A stretch of 64,000 bases of DNA from DASRLE01 sp963825315 (lineage in GTDB: Bacteria > Verrucomicrobiota > Verrucomicrobiia > Limisphaerales > Palsa-1400). Shown here piece after piece: positions 1-7,611 of this stretch (positions are counted from its first letter, which is position 1; every line of letters begins with the position of its first letter). The stretch is from contig CAWGST010000001.1 of assembly GCA_963825315.1 (NCBI GenBank), positions 1,116,001 through 1,180,000 of the forward strand. Reading direction: 5' to 3'. A program made the translations under genes and the position numbers. Below the pieces are notes generated by a model. The model ran no database searches. It saw nothing but the letters and a program-made list of their open reading frames with translations, and had not been told where the DNA came from.

Positions 1-309
1 AACCTCACCGTCGGCGCCATGGCTCGCAAACTGGCTGTGGCCGTTTGGTATTTGATGATGGGCCGCTGGACTCCCCTGGAAGAAATCGACGAGCGCCTGG
101 CCCTCAAGGTGGGAAAAATCATGGCCAGCGTCGGAGCCAGGGGGCTTAAAACCCTGGGCAAAACACGAAAAGTTTTCAGAGAAGAAACCTATGGCTTGCT
201 CAAGGACGGGAGAACCTATGTCTTGGCCCAGACGGTTTACACCCGCGACAAGGACGGTTTCTTGCGCCCAGGATTCACGCCCGCCTCCACAACCACCGGC
301 TTAAAATGA
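1..309 (+). pseudogene. C-terminal part of an IS110-like transposase, cut by the window edge
   Basis: The reading frame is open from base 1, so the start lies outside the window and only about 102 residues are visible. The segment MARKLAVAVWYLM near the start resembles the helix after the helix-hairpin-helix region in IS110/IS116/IS902 transposases, where a conserved ARKL..I.W stretch occurs. No catalytic DEDD residues are visible because they would lie upstream. The tail is basic and ends at a normal stop. Family placement rests on a short match and is moderate; it could be another transposase type. Its setting among other insertion sequences supports a mobile-element origin. Confidence 0.5.
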
Positions 310-896
310 GTGAGTTTATCGCTTTGGACCATGGCTTGCGCAGGAAACTCCCGGCGCGCCCCGGAACGGGAGCGCCAGGAGCGGATGCATCCGCAATCCA
401 CGGGCGATTGGGCGCTCAGGTTGCACTCCTGCAGAGCCCTATCCTCCCAACCGCAAGATCAGCTTAAAACAAAAATGAAGAATTTAAAGATTTACCCTTT
501 GACAAACCACATACCCGTGTTCAGCGGGCAAAGGCCTTTTCTTCTTCAAGATGGTATCGGTCTGGAAAATCGGCAACAGGGCAATGCGCCGCCTTACCGG
601 GTCGGAAAGAAGACGGCTAAACGCGCCTGAAGTTGGCCCCACGTTTCAAACCGATGGGAAGCCAGGAGAAAACACGATGGTTTTGTCACCGGGCGGTTGA
701 AAACCGGCCACCTGTGGGCACCTCAAAACCGGCCACTCCAAGGTGTTTGATTCATATCAGGTTTCTTGATTTAGTCAAGGGGGCTTTTCAATTTCTGCAT
801 TTCAGCGGAATCGCTCGACGGAAACGTTCATCGAAGCGCCACCGACAGGCTCGGATCGAAACCCAGGCGCAAGGAGTGCGTTCGCTGAAGCGGAGG
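310..896. other. Stretch without a supported gene
   Basis: Short open frames here have no recognisable family, signal or ribosome binding site. The segment holds a 20-bp sequence (559-578) that recurs exactly at 36934-36953, and two direct copies of AAAACCGGCCAC (699-710 and 726-737) of the kind found at IS21-family ends. It is best read as insertion-sequence debris between the IS110-like tail and the small membrane-protein gene. Confidence 0.5.
691..745. repeat. Direct repeats resembling an IS21-family terminus
   Basis: AAAACCGGCCAC occurs twice, 27 bp apart, each preceded by a G/C/T-rich spacer. Some IS21-family elements carry several tandem transposase-binding repeats of this GGCCGGTTTTG type at each end. 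No istA/istB belongs to this copy, so it would be an orphan end. This is inference from pattern only. Confidence 0.35.
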
Positions 897-1277
897 TTAT
901 GACACACGCGTCTTCTGTTTGTGATGTCGCCAAGATGCCAACCAGAGTGGTAGTGTGGCGAGCGCGATGATGGTGATAATGTTGGCGAAAGCTGCCGACC
1001 ATGCCTGAAACGCTGGCACCGGAAAATCTACCCAGGCACCGTCCTCCAAATGAAAGAAGTCAACTGGAATGGGAAAGCTGGCGATGCGGTAGCTCGTGCC
1101 GACGTGATATTCACAATAGAACGCGCACCAAATTCCGAGCGCTGTGCCGCAGGCGACGAGAATGCCAAAGGCGACCCACCAACCAACGCTGACGTGCTGA
1201 CGCTGCAACCGCCGGAATAATGCAACGACTGCCCAACTACTCAGCGCGAGAAAAATGATGACGAGCAGAATGCCCAT
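897..1277 (-). CDS. Small integral membrane protein of unknown function
   Basis: A 126-residue protein when started at the ATG at 1277, chosen because a hydrophobic helix begins immediately (MGILLVIIFLALSSW). A longer upstream start at 1358 would add a polar, unlikely leader. Three hydrophobic segments are visible at about residues 1-21, 31-53 and 95-115; the loop between the second and third is rich in acidic and aromatic residues, and the C-terminus is basic. I do not recognise the family. It stands alone between mobile-element debris, so the neighbours say nothing about its role. It could be a cargo gene or a native gene left among insertions. Confidence 0.55.
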   Translation of the reverse strand: MGILLVIIFLALSSWAVVALFRRLQRQHVSVGWWVAFGILVACGTALGIWCAFYCEYHVGTSYRIASFPIPVDFFHLEDGAWVDFPVPAFQAWSAAFANIITIIALATLPLWLASWRHHKQKTRVS

Positions 1278-1470
1278 ACGCGTAGCTCTTATTATACAAC
1301 GGCTGGTTCGTTTATTGGAATACAAAACTCCAGTCCCCCCCGAACCGCCCTCAGCCAATCCATGTGCATTTTCAAGGCGGCACGATTGGTGCCAGTATGA
1401 CCGATTTGCGGCGAAAATCGAGCGTTTTCCATAATCGTCAGCATAAAGGTAAAGGTAAAGGGGTAAAGTA

Positions 1471-1496
1471 AAGGGGTCAAGCCCGGAATTCGGAAT
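1471..1496. repeat. Left 26-bp inverted repeat of the RAYT element
   Basis: Begins AAGGGGTCAAGCCCGGAA and ends TCGGAAT. Its reverse complement occurs at 2575-2600 with one mismatch in 26. The pair encloses the RAYT gene exactly, and a related lone copy sits at 44399-44417. Confidence 0.8.
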
Positions 1497-2531
1497 TTAG
1501 TCATAATCAAGACCGGCGGCTCTGTCCGCCCGCTCTTCTATCTGCCTTTTCAACCTGGCCAGACCAGGTTCAGCGGTTTTTTTAACCCGCCGGATCGCTT
1601 GCGTCACGCGCGATTCATCCCCCATCCCCAACCGCTCGCTCACCCAGCGCCGCCGCACCGTCGTCCGCCCACACAACCACCAAGCCAGAACCTGCTTCTC
1701 GGCCATCCCCTTGGCCGCTGCTTGCAAATCAACTCCCTCCATCCCCAACACGGTCAACCCCACACGCAGCAACCGCTCCGCTTCTCCTTCGCCATGCTCG
1801 ACCTTGGCCCCTCCACTATACGTGGCCTGCCGCCCGGCCTGCAAGATCTTCGCCGCTCTCTCCAACAGACGCTCACGAAAACCATCCTCCCCAAGATACC
1901 AGCCCCGTCGAATGGCTCGCCATTGCTCGTTTAACTCCTCGCGCCCGGCCTTGGTCTGCAACTCCAGCCCCCGCCCCTCCACATACGCCGCATATCCCGC
2001 TCGATCCCCGGCCTTGAGACCCAGATTGCTCATGACCCGTTCCGTCGTCAGCCAGGGCGGACGCCGTACCCGGGCCCGCACATACGCCGGATAACTGCTC
2101 CATTGATATTCCGCCAATGAGTCCTTCCCCATCCGAAGCAGATTGGCCCGCGCCGGGTTGAGGTGAATGTAGGTGCTGACCACCCCGAAATAATTTCCCT
2201 CCGCCCCGTCCACCACCAGTGCCTTGTAGCGTCCTTGAAACAAATGCCCAAACACCTTGTGTCGTGAATTATAGCGTTGGGTATAGGTGCTTTGCAGCCA
2301 CTTCATCCCGTCCACCAGGTTGGCCTCGGGCGTTTCGGCCAGCAGATGATAATGATTGGGCAACAACACAAAGGCGTGGATCTGCCAACCCGTTTGCTCG
2401 CATCCCTCAGCCAACGTCTCCAGCCACAACTTCCGGTCCTGGTCGTTCGCGTAAATCCTCCGGCCCTGGTTCCCCCGTGCCATGACGTGATAAACGGCCC
2501 CGGCATACTGAATGCGAATCTTTCGTGCCAT
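1497..2531 (-). CDS. REP-associated tyrosine transposase (RAYT, Y1 HUH superfamily)
   Basis: A 344-residue protein from the MARK start at 2531; a start two codons upstream is also possible. RAYTs are single-stranded DNA transposases that act on REP-type palindromes. Visible hallmarks are an N-terminal YAGAVYHVMARGNQ segment, the metal-binding HxH in LLPNHYHLL at about residues 58-66, and the catalytic tyrosine region STYTQRYN followed by HLFQGRYKA. The C-terminal half (from about residue 170) is an additional domain with helix-turn-helix character. The gene starts and ends just inside a pair of 26-bp inverted repeats, and the whole unit appears to interrupt an IS1182-type transposase gene. 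The reading frame is intact, so the element may be functional. Confidence 0.88.
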   Translation of the reverse strand: MARKIRIQYAGAVYHVMARGNQGRRIYANDQDRKLWLETLAEGCEQTGWQIHAFVLLPNHYHLLAETPEANLVDGMKWLQSTYTQRYNSRHKVFGHLFQGRYKALVVDGAEGNYFGVVSTYIHLNPARANLLRMGKDSLAEYQWSSYPAYVRARVRRPPWLTTERVMSNLGLKAGDRAGYAAYVEGRGLELQTKAGREELNEQWRAIRRGWYLGEDGFRERLLERAAKILQAGRQATYSGGAKVEHGEGEAERLLRVGLTVLGMEGVDLQAAAKGMAEKQVLAWWLCGRTTVRRRWVSERLGMGDESRVTQAIRRVKKTAEPGLARLKRQIEERADRAAGLDYD

Positions 2532-2574
2532 CACCACTCATTCTGCTCCCCCCCCGCCCCTACGTCAAACCCAT

Positions 2575-2600
2575 ATTCCGATTTCCGGGCTTGACCCCTT
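2575..2600. repeat. Right 26-bp inverted repeat of the RAYT element
   Basis: The reverse complement of the left repeat at 1471-1496 with 25 of 26 matches. It abuts the broken IS1182-type transposase fragment, whose reading frame runs into it (codons for MKGSSP), so the repeat marks the insertion boundary or contributes to it. Confidence 0.8.
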
Positions 2601-2601
2601 C

Positions 2602-2738
2602 ATGATTCGGCGCAAATCCATCTCCTCAACGGCGTCCAGAATGAAATGCGCCAGATGGTCTGCCGGCACCCAATCGCGCAGATTCGGGGGCAGGATCAGC
2701 GGTGTGTCGTAATCAACAGTGATAAAGCGTGCAGCCAT
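2602..2738 (-). pseudogene. N-terminal fragment of an IS1182-type (IS4/IS5-like) transposase
   Basis: Translating from the ATG at 2738 gives MAARFITVDYDTPLILPPN followed by LRDWVPADHLAHFILDAVEE. This is the typical N-terminus of IS1182-family transposases (RF..VD..T..LLP.DLRDWVP.DHL). Only about 47 codons survive, because the frame then enters the RAYT inverted repeat. I found no continuation on the far side of the RAYT element, so the rest was lost or displaced. The sequence upstream, ending near TCCGACAGGCTGCTAG at 2801, looks like the end of this element. Confidence 0.75.
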
Positions 2739-2812
2739 ACTTGACTGATGCCCTCTGGCCCTTTCACGTTCAAACTTTCTGAAAAAACCTTCGCTCTAAG
2801 TCCGACAGGCTG

Positions 2813-2841
2813 CTAGAGCGTTTTAAATAAAACTGTAGCCA
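2813..2841. repeat. Left terminal inverted repeat of the IS630 element
   Basis: Starts CTAGAGCGTTTTAAATAAAA; the exact reverse complement lies at 3790-3818, giving 29-bp perfect ends that include the TA target duplication (2814-2815 and 3816-3817). Confidence 0.9.
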
Positions 2842-2870
2842 TTCCGTTGGGCCTGTGGTATAGGCAGTTC

Positions 2871-3808
2871 ATGCGAACTTTATCGTTGGACCTGCGCGAA
2901 CGGATTTTGGCTTCCTATGACCTTGAAGAGGGGACTCGCGTGGAGGTCGGCGATCGTTACCGGGTTTCGCTGGGCATGGTCAAGAAGCTCTTGCAACAAC
3001 GCCGACGGACCGGGGAGATCGGTCCGCGCCACCGTTTCTCCGGGCGCAAGCCGATGATCCTGGCGGCCCATCAGCGCCAGATGCGGACTCTATTGAATCA
3101 GAAGCCCGACCTGACCTTGAAAGAGCTGCGCGCCGGCTTGGAACTGGACTGTTCTCTGCCCGCCATCCACTACGTTCTGGCGAAGATGGGGCTGACATAT
3201 AAAAAAAGACACTCCATGCCAGCGAGCAAGACCGTCCGGACATTGCGCGGGCGCGCCGCGCCTGGCGGCGTCGGCAAGGCGGTTTGGACCCGGCCAAACT
3301 GATTTTCCTGGACGAATCGGGTGCCAAAACCAATCTGACCCGCCTGCGCGGGCGCGCCCTGCGGGGTCAGCGTGTCCACGCCCAATGTCCGCAGGGCCAT
3401 TGGCAAACCACGACCATGATCGGCGCCATCCGCCTGGACGGTGCCACCGCCTGCATGACCATCGAGGGGGCCACCGATACGGAGGTTTTCCGGGTCTATG
3501 TCGGCCATGTCTTGTGCCCGACGCTGCGCGCCGGAGATGTGGTCATCATGGATAACCTCTCCCCGCATAAAAGTGAGCCGACCCTTTCGCTGATCGCGCA
3601 GGCTGGAGCCCAAATCCTCTTCCTTCCAGCCTATTCCCCAGACCTCAATCCCATCGAGCAAATGTGGAGCAAAGTCAAATCCCACCTGCGTACAGCCGAG
3701 GCCCGCACGCAGCCCGCTCTGCTCCAGGCGATTGCTTCAGCTTTGCAGAGTATCACGCCCCGGGATGCCATGAACTGGTTTGCCTCTTGTGGCTACAGTT
3801 TTATTTAA
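2871..3808 (+). CDS. IS630-family DDE transposase made by -1 frameshifting
   Basis: The first frame starts at 2871 (MRTLSLDLRERIL) and carries the helix-turn-helix that binds the ends. It runs onto a run of seven A (3201-3207) followed by G. Slipping back one base there gives ..YKKKTLHASEQ.., which joins the second frame, for a product of about 312 residues, normal for the family. The second frame holds the DDE residues: D in LIFLDESGAKT, D in VVIMDNLSPHKS and E in DLNPIEQMWSK. IS630 elements often use A6-A7 slippery sites in this way, so the shift is read as programmed, not as decay. Without it the first frame continues to a stop at about 3302. Confidence 0.85.
3201..3208 (+). promoter_or_regulatory. 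A7G slippery site for -1 ribosomal frameshifting
   Basis: Seven A followed by G at the exact point where the two transposase frames must be joined. A -1 slip restores the conserved reading. No search for a stimulatory stem-loop downstream was possible. Confidence 0.7.
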
Positions 3809-3817
3809 AACGCTCTA

Positions 3818-4011
3818 GAGCATCCGGTTTATGGGAGCCGCAAGTTGACCGTGCTGTTGCGCCAGCAGGGATGGGCCATCAATCGCAAGCGGGTGCGGCG
3901 GCTGTTGCGCTTGATGGGGATCGAAGCGATCTACGCCAGGCCGCGCACCAGCCTGCCCGGGCCGGGACACCAGATTTTTCCGTATCTGTTGAGAGATTTG
4001 GTGGTCACGGG
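3818..4011 (+). pseudogene. Central fragment of an IS3-family OrfB transposase (left of the IS21 insertion)
   Basis: The frame reads LEHPVYGSRKLTVLLRQQGW, then INRKRVRRLLRLMGIEAIYA, and ends YLLRDLVVTG. This is the HTH_21 region just before the catalytic core of IS3 OrfB. The true start is missing: an IS630 element lies immediately upstream and the sequence beyond that looks like IS1182 debris. The last codons are cut by the IS21 element starting at 4012. Joining base 4011 to base 6544 restores an uninterrupted frame (..VVTGPDQVWCSDITYVP), which shows the two pieces were one gene. Confidence 0.9.
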
Positions 4012-4079
4012 TGTCGAACGACAATTAAAAATCACCACTGACGACAATTAAAATTCACCAGTGAGCCGGTAATGATCAG

Positions 4080-4120
4080 GCGGCGGTTGGGATGGCCGGA
4101 GGCCATCCCCAAACCGCCGC
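4080..4120 (+). promoter_or_regulatory. Strong hairpin in the istA leader
   Basis: GGCGGCGGTTGGGATGGCC is followed after a GGA loop by a nearly exact reverse complement ending CCAAACCGCCGC, giving a stem of about 18 bp. It lies directly upstream of the ATG at 4123. Stems of this sort in transposon leaders can limit expression from transcripts that read in from outside; that role is inferred here. Confidence 0.55.
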
Positions 4121-4122
4121 AA

Positions 4123-5610
4123 ATGATCACAAACAAACAATACCGGAAGCTCATGAGTGAATATCAGAAAGCAGCGAACATTGTCGTCAGCGCGATGAAA
4201 GCGGATGTGCATCCGCAGACCGCGCGAAAATACATCCAGGCGGCCCAACCGCCGGAGCAACTGCAACAGAAGCATGGCTGGCGCACGCGGCCCGATCCGC
4301 TGGCGGCCATTTGGGAACCCGCCCGGCAAATGCTCTTCCAAGCGCCCGAACTGGAAGCCAAAGAGTTGTTCGATTATCTGCGGGGCCTCCATCCCGACCA
4401 GGCCGCTGGCTCGGCGTTGCGCTCGTTTCAACGGCGGGTGCTGCAATGGCGTTTGCAGCATGGCCGGGACAAGGAGGTGTTCTTCGAGCAGGAGCATCTT
4501 CCAGGCAGGGTGATGCAGGTGGATTGGACCGACGCCAGCGAGTTGGCGGTGACGGTGCGGGGAGCGCCGCTGGAGCATTTGTTGTGTCATGCGGTCTTGC
4601 CCTATTCCAATTGGTCGTGGGCCACGCGCTGTCAATCCGAGTCGCTGTTGAGTCTGCGCCACGGTTTGCAGGAGGCATTGCATCAATTGGGCCGGGTGCC
4701 GGAACGGCTGCAAATCGACAACAGCAGCGCCGCCACCCATCGCGTCGGCAGCGGCGGGCGGGAGTTCAACCGTGATTTTCTGGCGCTGGCGGAGCACTAC
4801 GGGCTGAAGCCCCAAACCATCGGCATTCGCAAGCCGCACGAAAACGGCGATGTGGAATCGCGCAACGGCCATCTGAAACGGCGGCTCAAGCAACATCTGC
4901 TCTTGCGCGGCTATCGGGACTTTGAAGCGGCCGAAGCGTATGACCGGTTTCTGTGGACGGCGTTGCGCAAGGGCAATCAGAACTGCTCGGTCAAACTCAA
5001 GGAGGAGTGGGAGGCGCTGCGTCCGCTGCCTCCGACCCGCTTGAGCGAGTATGACGAACTGCGCTGTCCGGTCAGCCTCCACAGCACGATTCGGGTCAAG
5101 AAGGTGACCTATTCGGTGCCGGCGCGCTGGATCGGCCAGGAGGTTAAAGTGGAAGTTTACGAAGGGCATTTGAAAATCTTTCACGGGCGGGAACTGCTGC
5201 TGGAGTTGGCGCGAGCCACCGGGGATCGCGGCGCGGTGATCGACTACCGGCACTTGATCGAGCCTCTGCTGCGCAAGCCCGGCGCGTTCACCCATTACGT
5301 GCATCGCGAGGAGTTTTTCCCCGATGGGTCGTTCCGTTTGGCCTATGACCGTCTGGTCAACGATCATGGTTTGCGGGCCGGTCAAATCGAATATCTGCAC
5401 CTGCTCAAACTGGCGTCTGAACTGGGCGAGTCGGCCCTGAGCGCCCTGGTCGGCGAATGGGCCGGCCCCAATCGGACAGGCCGGTGGCGCGCGGCGGATT
5501 TGCGGCGTTACCTGAACTTGGACGCCGGCGCCCGCTGGCCGGAGATGACGCTGGAGCCGGAACTGAGCGGCTACGACGCGTTGCTGGAAAGGCCGGTGTC
5601 CCATGAATAA
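4123..5610 (+). CDS. istA: IS21-family transposase IstA
   Basis: A 495-residue DDE transposase that cuts and joins DNA together with the ATPase IstB. The ATG at 4123 was chosen because it follows the leader hairpin; an in-frame ATG at 4072 would translate the hairpin itself. An N-terminal helix-turn-helix region is followed by the integrase core with D in MQVDWTDASE, D in LQIDNSSAAT and E in HENGDVESRNGHLKRR. The C-terminal part (from about residue 320) contains the VKKVTYSVPARWIGQEVKV beta-barrel found in this family. Its stop overlaps the istB start by 8 bases, the usual translational coupling. The frame shows no damage. Confidence 0.95.
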   Translation: MITNKQYRKLMSEYQKAANIVVSAMKADVHPQTARKYIQAAQPPEQLQQKHGWRTRPDPLAAIWEPARQMLFQAPELEAKELFDYLRGLHPDQAAGSALRSFQRRVLQWRLQHGRDKEVFFEQEHLPGRVMQVDWTDASELAVTVRGAPLEHLLCHAVLPYSNWSWATRCQSESLLSLRHGLQEALHQLGRVPERLQIDNSSAATHRVGSGGREFNRDFLALAEHYGLKPQTIGIRKPHENGDVESRNGHLKRRLKQHLLLRGYRDFEAAEAYDRFLWTALRKGNQNCSVKLKEEWEALRPLPPTRLSEYDELRCPVSLHSTIRVKKVTYSVPARWIGQEVKVEVYEGHLKIFHGRELLLELARATGDRGAVIDYRHLIEPLLRKPGAFTHYVHREEFFPDGSFRLAYDRLVNDHGLRAGQIEYLHLLKLASELGESALSALVGEWAGPNRTGRWRAADLRRYLNLDAGARWPEMTLEPELSGYDALLERPVSHE

Positions 5611-6358
5611 CGACCCGCTGGCCTTGCTCTTAAAATCCTTTCGCCTGGGCACGATGGCGGCGATCTATGAAGGCACCTTGCAACAAGCCGAGCAACAAAA
5701 CTGGGGCTATCGAAAGTTCCTGCTGCACCTGTGCGAGAGCGAAGCGCAGGACCGACGGCAACGCAAACTGGAGCGGTTGCTCAAGCAATCGGGCCTGCCG
5801 CAAGGCAAAGACCTGGGCAGCTTGGAGGAAACCAAACTGCCCGCCAAAGTGCGCCGGATGCTGCCCAGCTTGCTGGACGGCGGCTTTGTCCAGCGAGCCG
5901 AGAACGTCATCGCCATTGGCTTGCCCGGCCGGGGCAAAAGCCATTTTTTGGCCGCCTTGGGACGGGAGTTGATCCTGCGCCATCGCTACGCCGTGCTCTT
6001 TGTGCCGACCTTCAAGCTGGTGCAACAATTATTGACCGCCAAGCGAGATCTGCGTCTGGAAGAGCGCTTGCGCGAACTGGATCAGTTTGACGCGGTCATT
6101 CTGGACGACGTTGGCTACGTCAAGCAGGAGCGGGACGAAATGGAAGTGCTGTTCACGTTCCTGGCGGAACGCTACGAACGGCGCAGTGTGATGATCAGCA
6201 GCAATCTGGTCTTCTCCAAGTGGGACCAGATTTTCAAAGACCCGATGACGACGATGGCCGCCATTGACCGGCTGGTGCATCACGCCATCCTGTTGGAGTT
6301 CCAGGGGGAGAGTTTGCGAGTGCCCAAAGAAAAAGAACAAAACAGGGGCGGCGGGTAA
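5603..6358 (+). CDS. istB: IS21-family helper ATPase IstB
   Basis: A 251-residue AAA+ ATPase related to DnaC that assembles on target DNA and stimulates IstA. The Walker A motif is GLPGRGKSH at about residues 108-116 and the Walker B motif is VILDDVGYV at about residue 165; the sensor region SSNLVFSKWDQIF lies near residue 200. The N-terminal helical domain (residues 1-95) is complete. The length is normal for IstB. It is co-translated with istA through overlapping codons. Confidence 0.95.
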   Translation: MNNDPLALLLKSFRLGTMAAIYEGTLQQAEQQNWGYRKFLLHLCESEAQDRRQRKLERLLKQSGLPQGKDLGSLEETKLPAKVRRMLPSLLDGGFVQRAENVIAIGLPGRGKSHFLAALGRELILRHRYAVLFVPTFKLVQQLLTAKRDLRLEERLRELDQFDAVILDDVGYVKQERDEMEVLFTFLAERYERRSVMISSNLVFSKWDQIFKDPMTTMAAIDRLVHHAILLEFQGESLRVPKEKEQNRGGG

Positions 6359-6370
6359 CGCCGAGGCCCC

Positions 6371-6437
6371 CCAGCCCCTTCGGTTCCACTGCGTCCTTGT
6401 CGCTACGCTCCAAAGACTCCGTTCCACCGAAGGGGCT
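6371..6437. repeat. Inverted repeat downstream of istB
   Basis: CCAGCCCCTTCGGT (6371-6384) is matched by ACCGAAGGGGCTGG (6424-6437), a perfect 14-bp stem with a 39-base loop. It lies between the istB stop and the right IS21 end and may end the istAB transcript, although no T-run follows. Confidence 0.6.
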
Positions 6438-6543
6438 GGACAAACGTTACAGAACAGTGAAACGATGAACCTTAACAACCGGCCTCAGTGGTGATTTTTA
6501 ATTGTCGCTGATGGTGAAGAATAGTTGTCGTTGAAGACACGGG

Positions 6544-7423
6544 GCCGGATCAGGTCTGGTGTTCGGACATCACCTATGTTCCTATGGCCACGGGGTTTAT
6601 GTATTTGGTGGCGGTGATGGATTGGTGGAGTCGCCGCGTGCTGGGCTGGCGGTTGAGCAACACGATGGACACGGCCTTCTGTGTGGACGCTTGGGAAATG
6701 GCGTTGCGGCAGGGACGCCAGGCACCATTGATCTCCAACACCGATCAGGGTTCGCAATTCACCTCGCCGGTGTTTATCGACGCGGTGCAATCGGCCGGAG
6801 TGGACGTGAGCATGGACGGGCGCAAACGGTGGCTGGACAACCGTTTCATCGAACGGCTCTGGCGGAGCGTCAAGTATGAGGACATCTACCTCCAGGATTA
6901 CAGCGGCGGCTTGGACGCCGGACGCGGGCTGGGAAAATGGTTTGACAGTTACAATGACGAGCGGCCCCACCAGGCGCTGGGCTACACGACGCCCTCGGAA
7001 GTCTATCGGGCGCCCGACTCCTACGGCGCCAAGCGGCGACCTTGGAAGCGATGCAACCGCAACCCGGAAGAGGCGCAGAAAGGGTGTAGGCAGCCGCTGG
7101 CGCGCCCGCAAAGCCACTCACAGAAAAGACTTGAAAACAGACCGCCTACGGCGGTAAGAATAGAGGTGCTAACAAAACGGAGAGGGAGAGCGGACTGGAA
7201 TCAACGAAGGTTCGTTCTCTCTTTTCGAAAGTTCTTTGAAGCGCAAATCAGGCAAGAGACAACAAGAAACATATATGACAACAGATCGAAGGAGTCCATC
7301 TTAATTTATGCGCTTCGTGGTCTAAATGATGGGGTCCACCTCACCCGGCCCCCTGATGAAAGCGGGCTGGTGAGGACGACAGAGCAAAGACCGGAAACGG
7401 GGCAAAAACACCTGAAACACTAA
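6544..7423 (+). pseudogene. Catalytic part of the IS3-family OrfB transposase (right of the IS21 insertion)
   Basis: The frame continues the fragment ending at 4011. It contains the rve core with D in VWCSDITYVP, D in ISNTDQGSQFTS and E in FIERLWRSVKYED, and the family signature RPHQALGYTTPSEVY near 6960-7005. After the RAP residues the frame stays open for about 135 further codons that match nothing in the family, so the native stop may have been lost or the element end truncated. The gene is inactive because its N-terminal half lies on the other side of the IS21 element. Confidence 0.88.
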
Positions 7424-7551
7424 AAACCCGAAAAATGAAACGACCACGTTCCACACTTTCCGCGTAGCGACGGCGGAGCGTCAGGAAAACGAAAGGATTC
7501 CAACCCCGACGTGTCGGGGTTAGCGGGGGCCTGGGCTGGCGTGAAGCCCCG
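7368..7551. repeat. Left flank repeat of the PIN-gene cassette
   Basis: TGGTGAGGACGACAGAGC (7368-7385) recurs at 8954-8971 with 16 of 18 matches. Further on, GGCCTGGGCTGGCG (near 7528) resembles GGGCTTGGGCCGGCG (near 9023). A perfect 20-base palindrome with a GTCGGGGTT arm lies at 7502-7521. The copies therefore flank the PIN gene on both sides. Confidence 0.45.
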
Positions 7552-7611
7552 CCGGAATGAAAAAGGCGTGATTGAAAATCGCCATCCATTTGATTATCTT
7601 GATGCACAAGA

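Larger units (their letters stand above)
2816..3815 (+). mobile_element. IS630-family element, 1000 bp
   Basis: Bounded by perfect inverted repeats and flanked on both sides by the dinucleotide TA, the target duplicated by IS630/Tc1-type elements. It contains a single transposase gene read through a -1 frameshift. It sits at the junction between IS1182-type debris on the left and an IS3 transposase fragment on the right. Perfect ends and an intact catalytic triad suggest recent insertion. Confidence 0.9.
4012..6539 (+). mobile_element. IS21-family element inserted in an IS3 transposase gene
   Basis: The 2528-bp element begins TGTCGAACGACAA and ends with the reverse complement of TGTCTTCAACGACAA. 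It is flanked by the 4-bp direct repeat CGGG (4008-4011 and 6540-6543). Each end carries two copies of a repeat of the form CGACAATTAAAAATCACCA (4019-4064 and 6486-6530), the multi-repeat ends expected for IS21. It encodes istA and istB, both intact. Confidence 0.93.

Noticed and set aside
1278..1320. GTTGTATAA-like sequence next to the small membrane gene considered as an integron attC site
   Set aside because: No second core site or folded attC structure could be made out, and no integrase is present.
3201..3302. The IS630 gene considered as broken by mutation
   Set aside because: The A7G site lies exactly at the junction, and -1 slippage at such sites is known in IS630; ends and catalytic residues are intact.
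4048..5652. A 534-codon open frame on the minus strand opposite istA
   Set aside because: It is a GC-driven shadow of istA; no family features, and istA on the other strand has full catalytic motifs.
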